From positions 1-64,000 of the forward strand of contig NZ_JBFAPP010000015.1 of assembly GCF_040676775.1 (NCBI RefSeq): 64,000 nt of DNA, in the 5' to 3' direction. The position numbers and the translations under genes are program-made. The notes beneath the pieces were generated by a model that saw nothing but the letters and a program-made list of their open reading frames with translations, searched no databases and was not told the DNA's origin. The DNA is from Micromonospora_G sp040676775 (GTDB taxonomy: Bacteria > Actinomycetota > Actinomycetes > Mycobacteriales > Micromonosporaceae). Position 1 is the first letter of the stretch; each line of letters starts with the position of its first letter. Shown here piece by piece: positions 24,335 to 32,620 of this stretch.

Positions 24335-25759
24335 TTACCGGCCCTCCGCGCTCCGCCAGGCGGCCAGCAGTTCCTCCGGGCCGTACGCCGCGTCCAGCCC
24401 GCCACAGGAGACGCCAGCGCGCGACACCGCCAGGATCGGCAGCGGCTGATCGGTGAGCGCGGCCCGGTGCCGGTGCAGGACGGCAAGGTCGTGTGCGTCG
24501 AAGGTGGCCTGGTCAAGCCACTTGATCGATCCGACGAACAGCAGTTCCCGGGCGATCGGCCCACGGTCCGCGCCGACGATGTCGACCTCGACATCGTTGG
24601 CCCGGGTCCAGTAACTGCCGACGACCCCGGCCGCTGGTAACGCCCCGTCCGGCAGCAGTCGGGCAAGCGCGTCCCGGACAAGGGGCTCGACCGCACGTCC
24701 CCGCCAACTGGTCCATCCCCGCCGGATCCGGGCGAGGGTCAGGTCGCCTCGTCCGCGCTCGATCTCCGCCATGTACGGGGCGATGAAGTGCAACCAGAAC
24801 CGCAGGTAAGGATCTGCGACCCGGTAGCGGCGTTCCTTCGACGGCCGGGTGGACAGCGGCAGCTCACCGACCACCAGCCGCTTGTCGTTGAGTACGTCCA
24901 GCGAGCGCTGCAATGGTGTGGCGCCGAGGCCGCCACTGGCGCGGGCGATGTTCGCGAAGGTCCGCTCGCCGGAACCGATCGCGGCGAGTACGGCACGAGC
25001 CTGGACCGCGGCGGGAAACTCGGCGGCCAGCGAACGTTCCGCCGAGACGAGCAAGGCCGACGTCGGGTCCGCCAGTGCCGTGGCGAGGAAGTCCCATACG
25101 TCCGTGCCGGGCTGCCATTCGGTGCAGACGAGCGGAAGACCGCCGGTGACCAGTGCGGCGTCGATGGCCTCGGCCGCATCCACCTCCAGCATGGCGCTGA
25201 GGTCCGCCGGGTTGAGCGGCCCTACGACCATCTCCCGACCCCGCTGGTGGAACGGCCGCTCGTAGCTGTTCAGCGCCTCCATCATGGACAGGTCGGAGCC
25301 GATCAGGATCAGCAGGACCGGCTTGCGGGACAGTTGTCTGTCCCATGCCCGTTGCAGTACGCCTTCGAAGACGTGCTCACCATCCATCAGGTACGGCACC
25401 TCGTCGATCACCACGATGCTCGGGCCGTCTTCGGGGAGTGCCGCGGCGAGCAGCCGCAACGCGGAGTCCCAGTCCTCGGGGTTGGCCGCGGCCAGCAACT
25501 CACGACCCGGCAGCGGCGAGTCGGCCACGTCGGCGCAGAACCGCCGAACCTCCTGTGGCATGGGGGACCCGGCGGCGGTGAAGTAGACGCTGGGCGTGTC
25601 GAGGGTCTCGACGAACTGCTCGACCAGGCGCGACTTGCCCACCCGGCGTCGTCCACGGATCAGCAGGCAGCGCCCCGGGCGGCTGTCGCCGGGCACGATC
25701 CGCTCCAACTCGGCGGCGAGCAGTCGCAGCTCACGGTGCCGGCCAACGAAGGCAACCAT
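24335..25759 (-). CDS. AAA-family ATPase with C-terminal DUF234-like domain
   Basis: The 474-residue protein resembles the archaeal-type ATPases that combine an AAA/NTPase domain with a winged helix and a DUF234 region related to restriction-type nucleases. Walker A is RGRRRVGKSRL (about 35-45), Walker B IVVIDEVPYL (about 114-123) and sensor-like LILIGSDLSMM follows. The winged-helix part is at about 255-320 (FANIARASGGLGATPLQRSL), and the C-terminal part includes NDVEVDIVGADRGPIARELL, where D/E residues fit a PD-(D/E)XK-like strand. Such genes are patchily distributed, orphan and suspected to travel horizontally; their role is undefined. Its promoter carries four exact-phase 15-bp repeats (25806-25865). 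Confidence 0.82.
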   Translation of the reverse strand: MVAFVGRHRELRLLAAELERIVPGDSRPGRCLLIRGRRRVGKSRLVEQFVETLDTPSVYFTAAGSPMPQEVRRFCADVADSPLPGRELLAAANPEDWDSALRLLAAALPEDGPSIVVIDEVPYLMDGEHVFEGVLQRAWDRQLSRKPVLLILIGSDLSMMEALNSYERPFHQRGREMVVGPLNPADLSAMLEVDAAEAIDAALVTGGLPLVCTEWQPGTDVWDFLATALADPTSALLVSAERSLAAEFPAAVQARAVLAAIGSGERTFANIARASGGLGATPLQRSLDVLNDKRLVVGELPLSTRPSKERRYRVADPYLRFWLHFIAPYMAEIERGRGDLTLARIRRGWTSWRGRAVEPLVRDALARLLPDGALPAAGVVGSYWTRANDVEVDIVGADRGPIARELLFVGSIKWLDQATFDAHDLAVLHRHRAALTDQPLPILAVSRAGVSCGGLDAAYGPEELLAAWRSAEGR

Positions 25760-25805
25760 GATCCATCACCACTTCCCGCCGTCTCGAGCATCGACCACTC
25801 GATGC

Positions 25806-25865
25806 TAACACTGATGTTACTAACATCCATGTTACTAACACTGATGTTAGTAACATGGATGTTAG
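25806..25865. repeat. Array of four TAACA-N4-TGTTA dyads at 15-bp period
   Basis: Four dyads follow one another at exactly 15 bp: 25806-25819 (N4 = CTGA), 25821-25834 (TCCA), 25836-25849 (CTGA) and 25851-25864 (TGGA). The second to fourth also form one perfect 21-bp inverted repeat (25820-25840 with 25845-25865, loop CTGA). The segment is about 35% GC in a window of about 70% GC. It sits 47 bp before the AAA ATPase start and 13 bp past the preceding gene's stop, fitting an operator array, an iteron-like site or a terminator hairpin. Confidence 0.9.
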
Positions 25866-25878
25866 TGCCGACCGGCGA

Positions 25879-26817
25879 TCAGAGCTGAGGGGCGACCTCG
25901 GCGGCGATCAGGTCGAGCTGGTCCAGGTCGGCGAGGTCCAGGAACTGCAGGAAGAAGCGGGATGCGCCGCCCTTGGCGTACTCGTGCAGTTGCTCGACCA
26001 CCTCGCCCGGGGTGCCGACCACACCGGGCCCGGCGCGCAGCTCGTCCAGGTCCCGACCGATCGCGTCGGCGCGGCGGCGTACCTCGGCGTCGTTTCGCCC
26101 GCAGACCACGGTGACCGCGGCCGAGAGCGTCAGCGGGGCCCGGCCGGCGGCGTCCCGGCCGATCCGCTCGCAGGCCTCGACGACCGCGGCGAAGTTCTTC
26201 GCCGCCGCCTGAGCGGACTGGAACGGGACGTTGTACTCGTCGGCGAACCTGGCGGCCAGGACCGGCGTCCGCTTCAGGCCGGTGCCGCCGACGATGACCG
26301 GCGGTCCGGGGTGCTGGACCGGCTTCGGCATCGCGGGCGAGTCGTAGAGGTCGTAGTAGCCGCCCCGGTAGGTGAAGGTGTCACCCGGCGGTGTCCCCCA
26401 CAGGCCGGTGATCACCTCTAGCTGCTCGGTCAGGCGGTCGAACCGCTCCTTCAGCGGCGGGAACGGAATGCCGTACGCGCGGTGCTCGGCCTCGAACCAG
26501 CCGGTGCCCAGGCCCAGCTCGACCCGCCCGCCGCTCATCTCGTCCACCTGCGCGACCGAGATGGCCAGCGGTCCGGGCAGCCGGAAGGTGGCCGAGGTGA
26601 CCAGGGTGCCGAGCCGGATCCGCTCGGTCTGCAGGGCGAGCCCGGCCAGGGTCAGCCAGGCGTCGGTGGGGCCCGGTTGCCCGTCCCCGTTCATGTGCAG
26701 ATAGTGGTCGGACCGGAAGAAACCGTCGAAGCCGCAGTCGGACGTGTGCCGCGCCACCCGGAGCAGATCCCCGTACGTCGCGCCGTCCTGCGGCTCGGTG
26801 AAGATGACCAATCGCAT
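25879..26817 (-). CDS. LLM-class F420-dependent oxidoreductase
   Basis: The 312-residue enzyme belongs to the luciferase-like monooxygenase family, TIM-barrel proteins using F420 or FMN. Features include the N-terminal MRLVIFTEPQDGATY, FDGFFRSDHYLHMNGDG, LGTLVTSATFRLPGPLA, RVELGLGTGWFEAEHRAYGI and PVIVGGTGLKRTPVLAARFA. F420 use is inferred because actinomycete members of this type mostly depend on it. The start MRLVIF at 26817 matches the family; 96 extra codons upstream are shadow of the divergent SAM hydrolase. It shares an 87-bp divergent promoter region with that gene. Substrate unknown. Confidence 0.9.
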   Translation of the reverse strand: MRLVIFTEPQDGATYGDLLRVARHTSDCGFDGFFRSDHYLHMNGDGQPGPTDAWLTLAGLALQTERIRLGTLVTSATFRLPGPLAISVAQVDEMSGGRVELGLGTGWFEAEHRAYGIPFPPLKERFDRLTEQLEVITGLWGTPPGDTFTYRGGYYDLYDSPAMPKPVQHPGPPVIVGGTGLKRTPVLAARFADEYNVPFQSAQAAAKNFAAVVEACERIGRDAAGRAPLTLSAAVTVVCGRNDAEVRRRADAIGRDLDELRAGPGVVGTPGEVVEQLHEYAKGGASRFFLQFLDLADLDQLDLIAAEVAPQL

Positions 26818-26904
26818 GCCACCAGCTTGCCAGGTGCCACCGCTGCGACGTGCCGGCGGAGGGGTTGTCGGCACCGCGTACGGGCGACGGCTAACGTGCT
26901 GGTC

Positions 26905-27693
26905 ATGCCCGGCTATGGCTGGATCAGCCTGACCACCGACTACGGACTCTCCGACGGCTTCGTGGCCGCCTGCCACGGCGTGGTCGCCCGGCTGGCGCCC
27001 GCCGTACGGGTGCTCGACGTGACCCACCTGGTGCCGCCCGGCGACATCGGGCGGGGTGCGGCCGTACTCGCCCAGACGGTGGTGGACCTGCCACCGGCGG
27101 TGCACGTGGCGGTGGTCGACCCGGGTGTCGGCACCGCTCGGCGCGGGGTCGCGCTACAGACCCCCGGCGGGTTGCTGGTCGGGCCGGACAACGGGCTGCT
27201 CTGCTGGGCGGCCACCGCGCTCGGCGGGACCGAGCGTGCGGTGGAGCTGACCAACCCGGCCTGGCTCGCGACGACCGTCTCGCACACCTTCCACGGCCGG
27301 GACGTCTTCGCCCCGGTCGCCGCCCGGCTGGCGCTCGGCGAGGAGTTCGCGGACGCCGGGCCGGCGGTCGACCCGGCCAGTCTGGTCCGGCTTCCCGACC
27401 CGGTGGTCGGCAGCGGGCCGGGCTGGCTCGCCGCCGAGGTGCTCTCGGTGGACCACTTCGGCAACGTGCAGCTCGCCGCGCCCGCGTCCGCGCTGGACGG
27501 GCTGGGCGCAGCGCTGCTGGTGGAGGGCGTTCCGGCCCGCCGGGCGGCGACGTTCGGTGACGTACCGAGTGGTGCGCTCGTGGTGCTCGGGGACTCCGCC
27601 GGCCGGGTGGCGCTGGCCGTCAACGGTGGCCGCGCGGATGCCGTACTTTCGCTGGTAACGGGGCAGGTGCTACGGATAGCGGACGCTAGCTGA
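26905..27693 (+). CDS. SAM hydroxide adenosyltransferase (DUF62 family)
   Basis: The 262-residue protein matches the DUF62 family, relatives of fluorinase and chlorinase that split S-adenosylmethionine into adenosine and methionine using hydroxide. Signature motifs are LTTDYGLSDGFVAACHG at the N-terminus, VAVVDPGVGTARR (about 73-85), LLVGPDNGLL (about 95-104), HTFHGRDVFAPVAA and a C-terminal barrel with VDHFGNVQL. The halogenase-specific loop was not recognised, so hydrolase is the best call. The physiological role in bacteria is debated. Start ATG at 26905; divergent from the F420 oxidoreductase. Confidence 0.9.
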   Translation: MPGYGWISLTTDYGLSDGFVAACHGVVARLAPAVRVLDVTHLVPPGDIGRGAAVLAQTVVDLPPAVHVAVVDPGVGTARRGVALQTPGGLLVGPDNGLLCWAATALGGTERAVELTNPAWLATTVSHTFHGRDVFAPVAARLALGEEFADAGPAVDPASLVRLPDPVVGSGPGWLAAEVLSVDHFGNVQLAAPASALDGLGAALLVEGVPARRAATFGDVPSGALVVLGDSAGRVALAVNGGRADAVLSLVTGQVLRIADAS

Positions 27694-27754
27694 TCTACTT
27701 CCGCATCGCGGACACGGAGCTGCGATGGATGGACCATTATGGAATGCTTGACCG

Positions 27755-28003
27755 GTGGGGAAGCATTCGATCGATGTACAAGCATGTCCATGCTGCGGCT
27801 TTTTCACCGGAGAAGGTGGGACCTGTCCGGTCTGCTTCTGGACGAACGACGGCCAGCAGGGGTCGGAGGACGCCGTGGTCGAGGGCGGTCCGAACGGCGA
27901 CCTGAGCCTGTCCCACGCCCGGCTCAACTTTGCCATCTACGGCGCCAGCCATCCCCGTTACCAGGACATGGTGCGCGCTCCCCGGGTCGAAGAGCAGCCC
28001 TGA
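27755..28003 (+). CDS. CPCC-family cysteine-rich small protein
   Basis: The 82-residue product matches the small CPCC family: an N-terminal CPCCGFFTGEGG with a second pair CPVCFWTNDGQQG about twelve residues later, then GGPNGDLSLSHARLNFAIYG. The four cysteines probably bind zinc. Function is unknown; family members are scattered and often next to toxin-immunity or defence genes, but nothing of that kind lies beside this one. GTG at 27755 is used as start; the ribosome site is weak. It is followed 27 bp later by the Nei2-like glycosylase. Confidence 0.8.
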   Translation: MGKHSIDVQACPCCGFFTGEGGTCPVCFWTNDGQQGSEDAVVEGGPNGDLSLSHARLNFAIYGASHPRYQDMVRAPRVEEQP

Positions 28004-28030
28004 CCCGGCGATAGCGGGCAGGATGGAAGC

Positions 28031-28825
28031 GTGCCCGAAGGCGACACCGTCTGGAACACCGCCCGCGCGCTGCACCGCGCGCTGGCCGGTGGCCGGCTGA
28101 CCGCCAGCGACTTCCGGGTACCCCAGCTCGCCGGCACCAACCTGGTCGGTTGGACCGTGCTGGAGACGGTCAGCCGCGGCAAGCACCTGCTGATCCGCCT
28201 CGCCGAGCCGGCCGGCGAGCGGCGCCTCAGCCTGCATTCCCACCTGCGGATGGACGGGGCCTGGCGGGTCTACCCGCCGGGTGAGCGCTGGGCCGCCCGG
28301 CCGGCGCACCTGATCCGGCTGGTGCTGCGTACGGCGGACGCCATCGCGGTCGGTTACCACCTGCACGAGGTCGCCCTGGTGCCGACCGCCCGGGAGGCCG
28401 ACCTGGTCGGCGGGCTCGGCCCCGACCTGCTCGGTCCGGACTGGGACCCGGCCGAGGCGGTACGCCGGCTCGGCACCCACCCCGAGACGAGCATCGCCGA
28501 GGCGCTGCTCGACCAATCCAACCTGGCCGGCGTGGGCAACCTCTACAAGTCGGAGGTGCTCTTCCTGCGGGGCGTCAACCCGTGGACACCGGTGGCCGCG
28601 GTGCCCGACCTGACCGGGCTGGTGACACTGGCCCAACGGCTGCTCGCGGCGAACCGTGGACGCTGGACGCAGAGCACCACCGGCTCGCTGCACCGGGGGC
28701 AGACCAACTACGTGTACGGCCGACGCGCCCAACCGTGCCGCCGCTGCGGCATGCTGGTAGAGAAGGCCGAACAGGGCGACCGGGTCACGTACTGGTGCCC
28801 GCGCTGCCAGCCCGCCCCGAGCTGA
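28031..28825 (+). CDS. Fpg/Nei-family DNA glycosylase (Nei2-like endonuclease VIII)
   Basis: The 264-residue enzyme excises oxidised bases and nicks abasic sites. The catalytic N-terminus after Met removal is PEGDTVW (Pro2, Glu3), typical of actinobacterial Nei2. SRGKHLLIRL holds the conserved lysine, the helix-two-turn-helix includes LLDQSNLAGVGNLYKSEVLF, and the C-terminal zinc finger is CRRC-x16-CPRC. The segment TNYVYGRRAQPC is typical of the Nei2 group. It acts in base excision repair. The GTG start is fixed by the need for Pro2-Glu3. Confidence 0.92.
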   Translation: MPEGDTVWNTARALHRALAGGRLTASDFRVPQLAGTNLVGWTVLETVSRGKHLLIRLAEPAGERRLSLHSHLRMDGAWRVYPPGERWAARPAHLIRLVLRTADAIAVGYHLHEVALVPTAREADLVGGLGPDLLGPDWDPAEAVRRLGTHPETSIAEALLDQSNLAGVGNLYKSEVLFLRGVNPWTPVAAVPDLTGLVTLAQRLLAANRGRWTQSTTGSLHRGQTNYVYGRRAQPCRRCGMLVEKAEQGDRVTYWCPRCQPAPS

Positions 28826-28990
28826 ACATCCCCACCGGCGAACCCGTGCCAAACCGACGCTGAACCGCCCGTATCCAATCGTCGCTTGTCGCGGTTAGTT
28901 GCTTACGGATTGTCAGCGATGGCCATCTGATCGGCTCGGCCGAACCCCACTGGCGGAACCTCCGGTCGAGCAGGCATCCGGGGAGGGAGC

Positions 28991-31900
28991 ATGGTCATGT
29001 TCAAGAAACTCGCGGCACACCGCCTGGCCCGGCGCGCGAAGCAGGAGACCGAGAGTCGCGCCGCTTCCCCCGCCCAGGCACCGGCCGAGTCCCGGCCCGG
29101 AATTCCACAGCAGACGCAGAGCCAGGTGGCACCGCCGACGATGCTGTCCGCGCCGGACTACTTCGGCTTCGTACCCAACTATGCGAACAGTCCGCTGCCC
29201 CGGCTCGACTCCGCCGGACAGGTCGTACCCGGCACCGGCATCCGGAAGTTCGTCGACTCGCTGCCCCTGGTCGGCGACGGCCAACGCAACAACCTCGGCA
29301 ACTTCCTGCCGGTCGCCACCCCGGACACGGTCAGCTACCCCGGCTGCGACTACTACGAGATCGGGTTGGAGCAGTTCACCCAACAACTGCACAAGGATCT
29401 CGGTCCGACCCGGCTGCGCGGCTACCGGCAACTGAACAACGGCACCGACGCCAACGGGCGCAACACCGTCATCCCGCCGAACCGGCCGTACCATCTCGGG
29501 CCGGTGATCGTCGCGGACCGCAACCGACCGGTACGCGTGAAGTTCGTCAACGGCCTGCCGACCGGCCCGGCCGGGCGGCTGCCGCTGCCGGTGGACCCGA
29601 CCGTGCGGGGTGCCGGACCCGGTCCCCTCGGCGGGCCGGAGCACTATTCGCAGAACCGGGCGGTGCTGCACCTGCACGGCGCGGCGACGCCCTGGATCAG
29701 CAACGGTGGCCCGGACCAGTGGCTCACCCCAGCCGGCGAACCGACCTCCTACCCCACCGGTACGAGCCTGGTGAACGTGCCGGACATGGCGGCCCCGGAC
29801 CCGGGGGCGGTGACGCTGTACTACCCGAACCAGGCCGGCGCCCGGCTGCTCTGGTACCACGACCACACCCTCGGCATCGCCCGGCTGACCGTCTACTCCG
29901 GGCAGCTCGGCCTCTACCTGCTCCGTGACGAGGCCGAACGGGAACTCGTCGCCGAGCAGGTCATCCCGGCCGACGAGATTCCCCTGGTCATCCAGGACAA
30001 GACGTTCGTGCCCGGTGACGCCCAGCTCGAAGCCCAGGACCCGACCTGGGACCGGGCGAGCTGGGGCGGTCGCGGGAACCTCTGGTACCCGCACGTCTAC
30101 ATGCCCAACCAGAACCCGTACAACGAGTCCGGGACCAACCCGATGGGGCGCTGGGACTACGGGCCGTGGTTCTGGCCGCCGTACACCGGGACGGTGCACG
30201 GCCCGACGCAGAACCCGCACTACGACCCGGCGAGTGCGCCCTGGCAACCACCGGTGATGCCGGGTACGCCGAACCCGTCCGTGGTGCCGGAGGCGTTCCT
30301 GGACACCCCGCTGGTCAACGGCTGCGCGTACCCGTACGTGCGGGTGGCACCGAAGGCGTACCGGTTCCGGATCCTGAACGCCTGCAACGACCGCAGCCTC
30401 AACCTGCAGCTCTACTACGCCGCCTCGCACGGCCCGATGTGGCACCCGGACGGCACGCTGGGCGACGGCGGGGCCGGCGAGGTGCCGATGGTCGACGCCA
30501 CCGCCAACCCGGACCACCCGCGCAGCTGGCCGACGGACGGCCGGGCCGGCGGTGTGCCCGACCCGGACAGCGTCGGCCCTGACTGGATCCAGATCGGCAC
30601 CGAGGGCGGGCTGCTGCCCGAGGTGGCGGTGGTGCCCAACCAGCCGATCAACTACGTCTACAACCGGCGGGACATCGCCGCGCTGAACGTCTCCGAGCAC
30701 TCGCTCCTGCTCGGCCCCGGCGAGCGGGCGGACGTGGTCGTCGACTTCTCCTCCGTACCGCCCGGGTCGAAGATCATCCTCTACAACGACTGTCCGGCGC
30801 CGATGCCGGCCTTCGACACCCGGTACGACTACTACACCGGTGACCCCGACCGGACCGCCGCCGGTGGTGCGCCGAGCACCCAGCCCGGCTACGGGCCTAA
30901 CACCCGTACGCTGCTCCAGTTCCAGGTGGAGGGCACCCCGGACGCGCCGTACGACCTCGACACGCTGCGCGCCCGCCTGCCCGTGGCGTACGGCGCCAGC
31001 CAGCCGCCGCCGATCGTGCCGCAGCCGGCGTACGACACCGCGTTCGGCACCCGTACGCCGAAGAACACGTACGTGCCGATCCACAGCAACACGATCACGT
31101 TCACCCCCGCCGGTCGGACCGGCCCGGTCACCCTGCCGCTGCGGGCGAAGGCGATCCAGGAACTCTTCGAACCGGAGTACGGCCGGATGAACGCCACCCT
31201 CGGGGTGGAACTGCCGAAGGTCAGCGCGCTGGTGCAGACCACCACACCGCTGTCATACGTCGACCCGCCGACCGAGATCCTGACCGGGACCGATCCGGGC
31301 ACCCCGATCGGGGCACCGGGCGACGGCACCCAGATCTGGAAGATCACCCACAACGGGGCCGACACCCGCGCGATCCACTTCCACCACCTGGTGGTGCAGT
31401 TGGTCAACCGAGTCGGTTGGGACGGCGCGATCCGCCCACCGGACCCGAACGAGTTGGGCTGGAAGGAGACGATCCGGATGAACCCGCTGGAGGACACGAT
31501 CGTCGCCATCCGGCCGACCGTCCCGGACCCGCTGCCGTTCAAGGTCGGCGACAGCGTACGGCTGCTCGACCCGACCCGCCCGGCCGGCACGACCAGCGGC
31601 TTCACCCAGGTCAACCCGCGTACGGGTGAACCGGCGGTGGTCGTCAACCAGGTCTTCAACTTCGGCTGGGAGTACGCCTGGCAGGGTCACCTGGTCGGCC
31701 ACGAGGGCAGTGAGCTGAGCCGCCCGGTGGTGCTGCGGGTCTCCCCCGCGCAGCCGACCGGGCTCACCTCGACGGCGGCACCCGGCTCGCCGACCGTGGC
31801 GCCGTCGATCGCGCTCGCCTGGACGAACAACGCGACCCGCCCGGCGGCCACGAACCATCTCGTCGAGCGGGCCACGAACGCCGCCTTCACCGCCGGTGTC

Positions 31901-32620
31901 ACCACGTTCAGCCTGCTGCCCACGGTCAGTACGACCAGCGACTCGACCGTCACGCCCGGGACGACGTACTACTACCGGGTCCGTACGGAGACCGAGGTCG
32001 GCTACTCCGGCTGGTCGAACACCGCCTCCGCGGTGGTACGCCTGATCGCGCCGAGCGGCCTGACCGCGTCCGTGGCCCCGTCCGCCCCGGTACGCGTCGA
32101 CCTGGCCTGGCGCAACCGCTCCTTCGCCACCGAGATCGAGGTGCAGCGGGCGGTCAACCCGACCTTCACCAGCGGGCTGGTCACCGCCTCCGGGCCGCTG
32201 ACCGCCGCGTACACCGACGCCACGGTGAGCCCGAACACGACGTACTACCACCGGGTGCGGACCGTCTACCTCGGCGCCCCGTCACCCTGGTCGACGGTTT
32301 CGGTGGTGACCGTGCCGACCGCACCGGCGGTGCCGCACAGCCTCGCCGCGACCATCGCCGCCACCGCCCCGGACTCGGTCAGCGTGCAGCTCAACTGGTT
32401 CGAGAGCGGCGGCAGCGTGGTCAGCGGCTTCACCCTGCAACGGGCCAACGACGACTCGTTCAGCACGGGGCTGACCAGCTTCACCATCGCCGGTACCGCC
32501 CGTTCGTTCACCAACACGGGACTGGCCCCCGGCACCACGTACCACTGGCGGATCCAGGCCTTCAACGCCGTCGGCACCTCCGCCTTCACCACCCCGCTGA
32601 CGGTGCAGCCGCCGGACTAG
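28991..32620 (+). CDS. Multicopper-oxidase-like protein with degenerate copper site and three FnIII domains
   Basis: The 1209-residue protein has cupredoxin domains (about 60-915) like CotA-type multicopper oxidases, then three fibronectin type III repeats (about 918-1012, 1013-1105, 1106-1209). The first copper motifs are intact: HLHG (227-230) and WYHDHTLG (HDH at 290-292). The C-terminal ones are not. RAIHFHH (793-799) has Arg where the type 1 His belongs, and WQGHLVGH (897-904) has Gln898 and Gly899 instead of His-Cys, so the type 1 copper should be missing. No Sec or Tat signal is visible. GGAGGGAG precedes the ATG. Oxidase activity is doubtful; binding, structural or spore roles are possible. 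Its TAG overlaps the convergent pspM stop. Confidence 0.85.
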   Translation: MVMFKKLAAHRLARRAKQETESRAASPAQAPAESRPGIPQQTQSQVAPPTMLSAPDYFGFVPNYANSPLPRLDSAGQVVPGTGIRKFVDSLPLVGDGQRNNLGNFLPVATPDTVSYPGCDYYEIGLEQFTQQLHKDLGPTRLRGYRQLNNGTDANGRNTVIPPNRPYHLGPVIVADRNRPVRVKFVNGLPTGPAGRLPLPVDPTVRGAGPGPLGGPEHYSQNRAVLHLHGAATPWISNGGPDQWLTPAGEPTSYPTGTSLVNVPDMAAPDPGAVTLYYPNQAGARLLWYHDHTLGIARLTVYSGQLGLYLLRDEAERELVAEQVIPADEIPLVIQDKTFVPGDAQLEAQDPTWDRASWGGRGNLWYPHVYMPNQNPYNESGTNPMGRWDYGPWFWPPYTGTVHGPTQNPHYDPASAPWQPPVMPGTPNPSVVPEAFLDTPLVNGCAYPYVRVAPKAYRFRILNACNDRSLNLQLYYAASHGPMWHPDGTLGDGGAGEVPMVDATANPDHPRSWPTDGRAGGVPDPDSVGPDWIQIGTEGGLLPEVAVVPNQPINYVYNRRDIAALNVSEHSLLLGPGERADVVVDFSSVPPGSKIILYNDCPAPMPAFDTRYDYYTGDPDRTAAGGAPSTQPGYGPNTRTLLQFQVEGTPDAPYDLDTLRARLPVAYGASQPPPIVPQPAYDTAFGTRTPKNTYVPIHSNTITFTPAGRTGPVTLPLRAKAIQELFEPEYGRMNATLGVELPKVSALVQTTTPLSYVDPPTEILTGTDPGTPIGAPGDGTQIWKITHNGADTRAIHFHHLVVQLVNRVGWDGAIRPPDPNELGWKETIRMNPLEDTIVAIRPTVPDPLPFKVGDSVRLLDPTRPAGTTSGFTQVNPRTGEPAVVVNQVFNFGWEYAWQGHLVGHEGSELSRPVVLRVSPAQPTGLTSTAAPGSPTVAPSIALAWTNNATRPAATNHLVERATNAAFTAGVTTFSLLPTVSTTSDSTVTPGTTYYYRVRTETEVGYSGWSNTASAVVRLIAPSGLTASVAPSAPVRVDLAWRNRSFATEIEVQRAVNPTFTSGLVTASGPLTAAYTDATVSPNTTYYHRVRTVYLGAPSPWSTVSVVTVPTAPAVPHSLAATIAATAPDSVSVQLNWFESGGSVVSGFTLQRANDDSFSTGLTSFTIAGTARSFTNTGLAPGTTYHWRIQAFNAVGTSAFTTPLTVQPPD

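Noticed and set aside
25806..25865. Reading the 15-bp repeats as a CRISPR array
   Set aside because: Units are 14 bp with one-base spacing and dyad symmetry; there are no spacers and no cas genes.
26905..27693. Calling the DUF62 gene a fluorinase or chlorinase
   Set aside because: The halogenase-specific loop was not recognised and no halometabolite genes are nearby; hydroxide-using SAM hydrolase is the common form.
28913..31084. A 723-codon minus-strand frame opposite the multicopper-oxidase-like gene
   Set aside because: Val/Arg/His-rich antisense translation, no motif, and the plus-strand protein is unmistakable.
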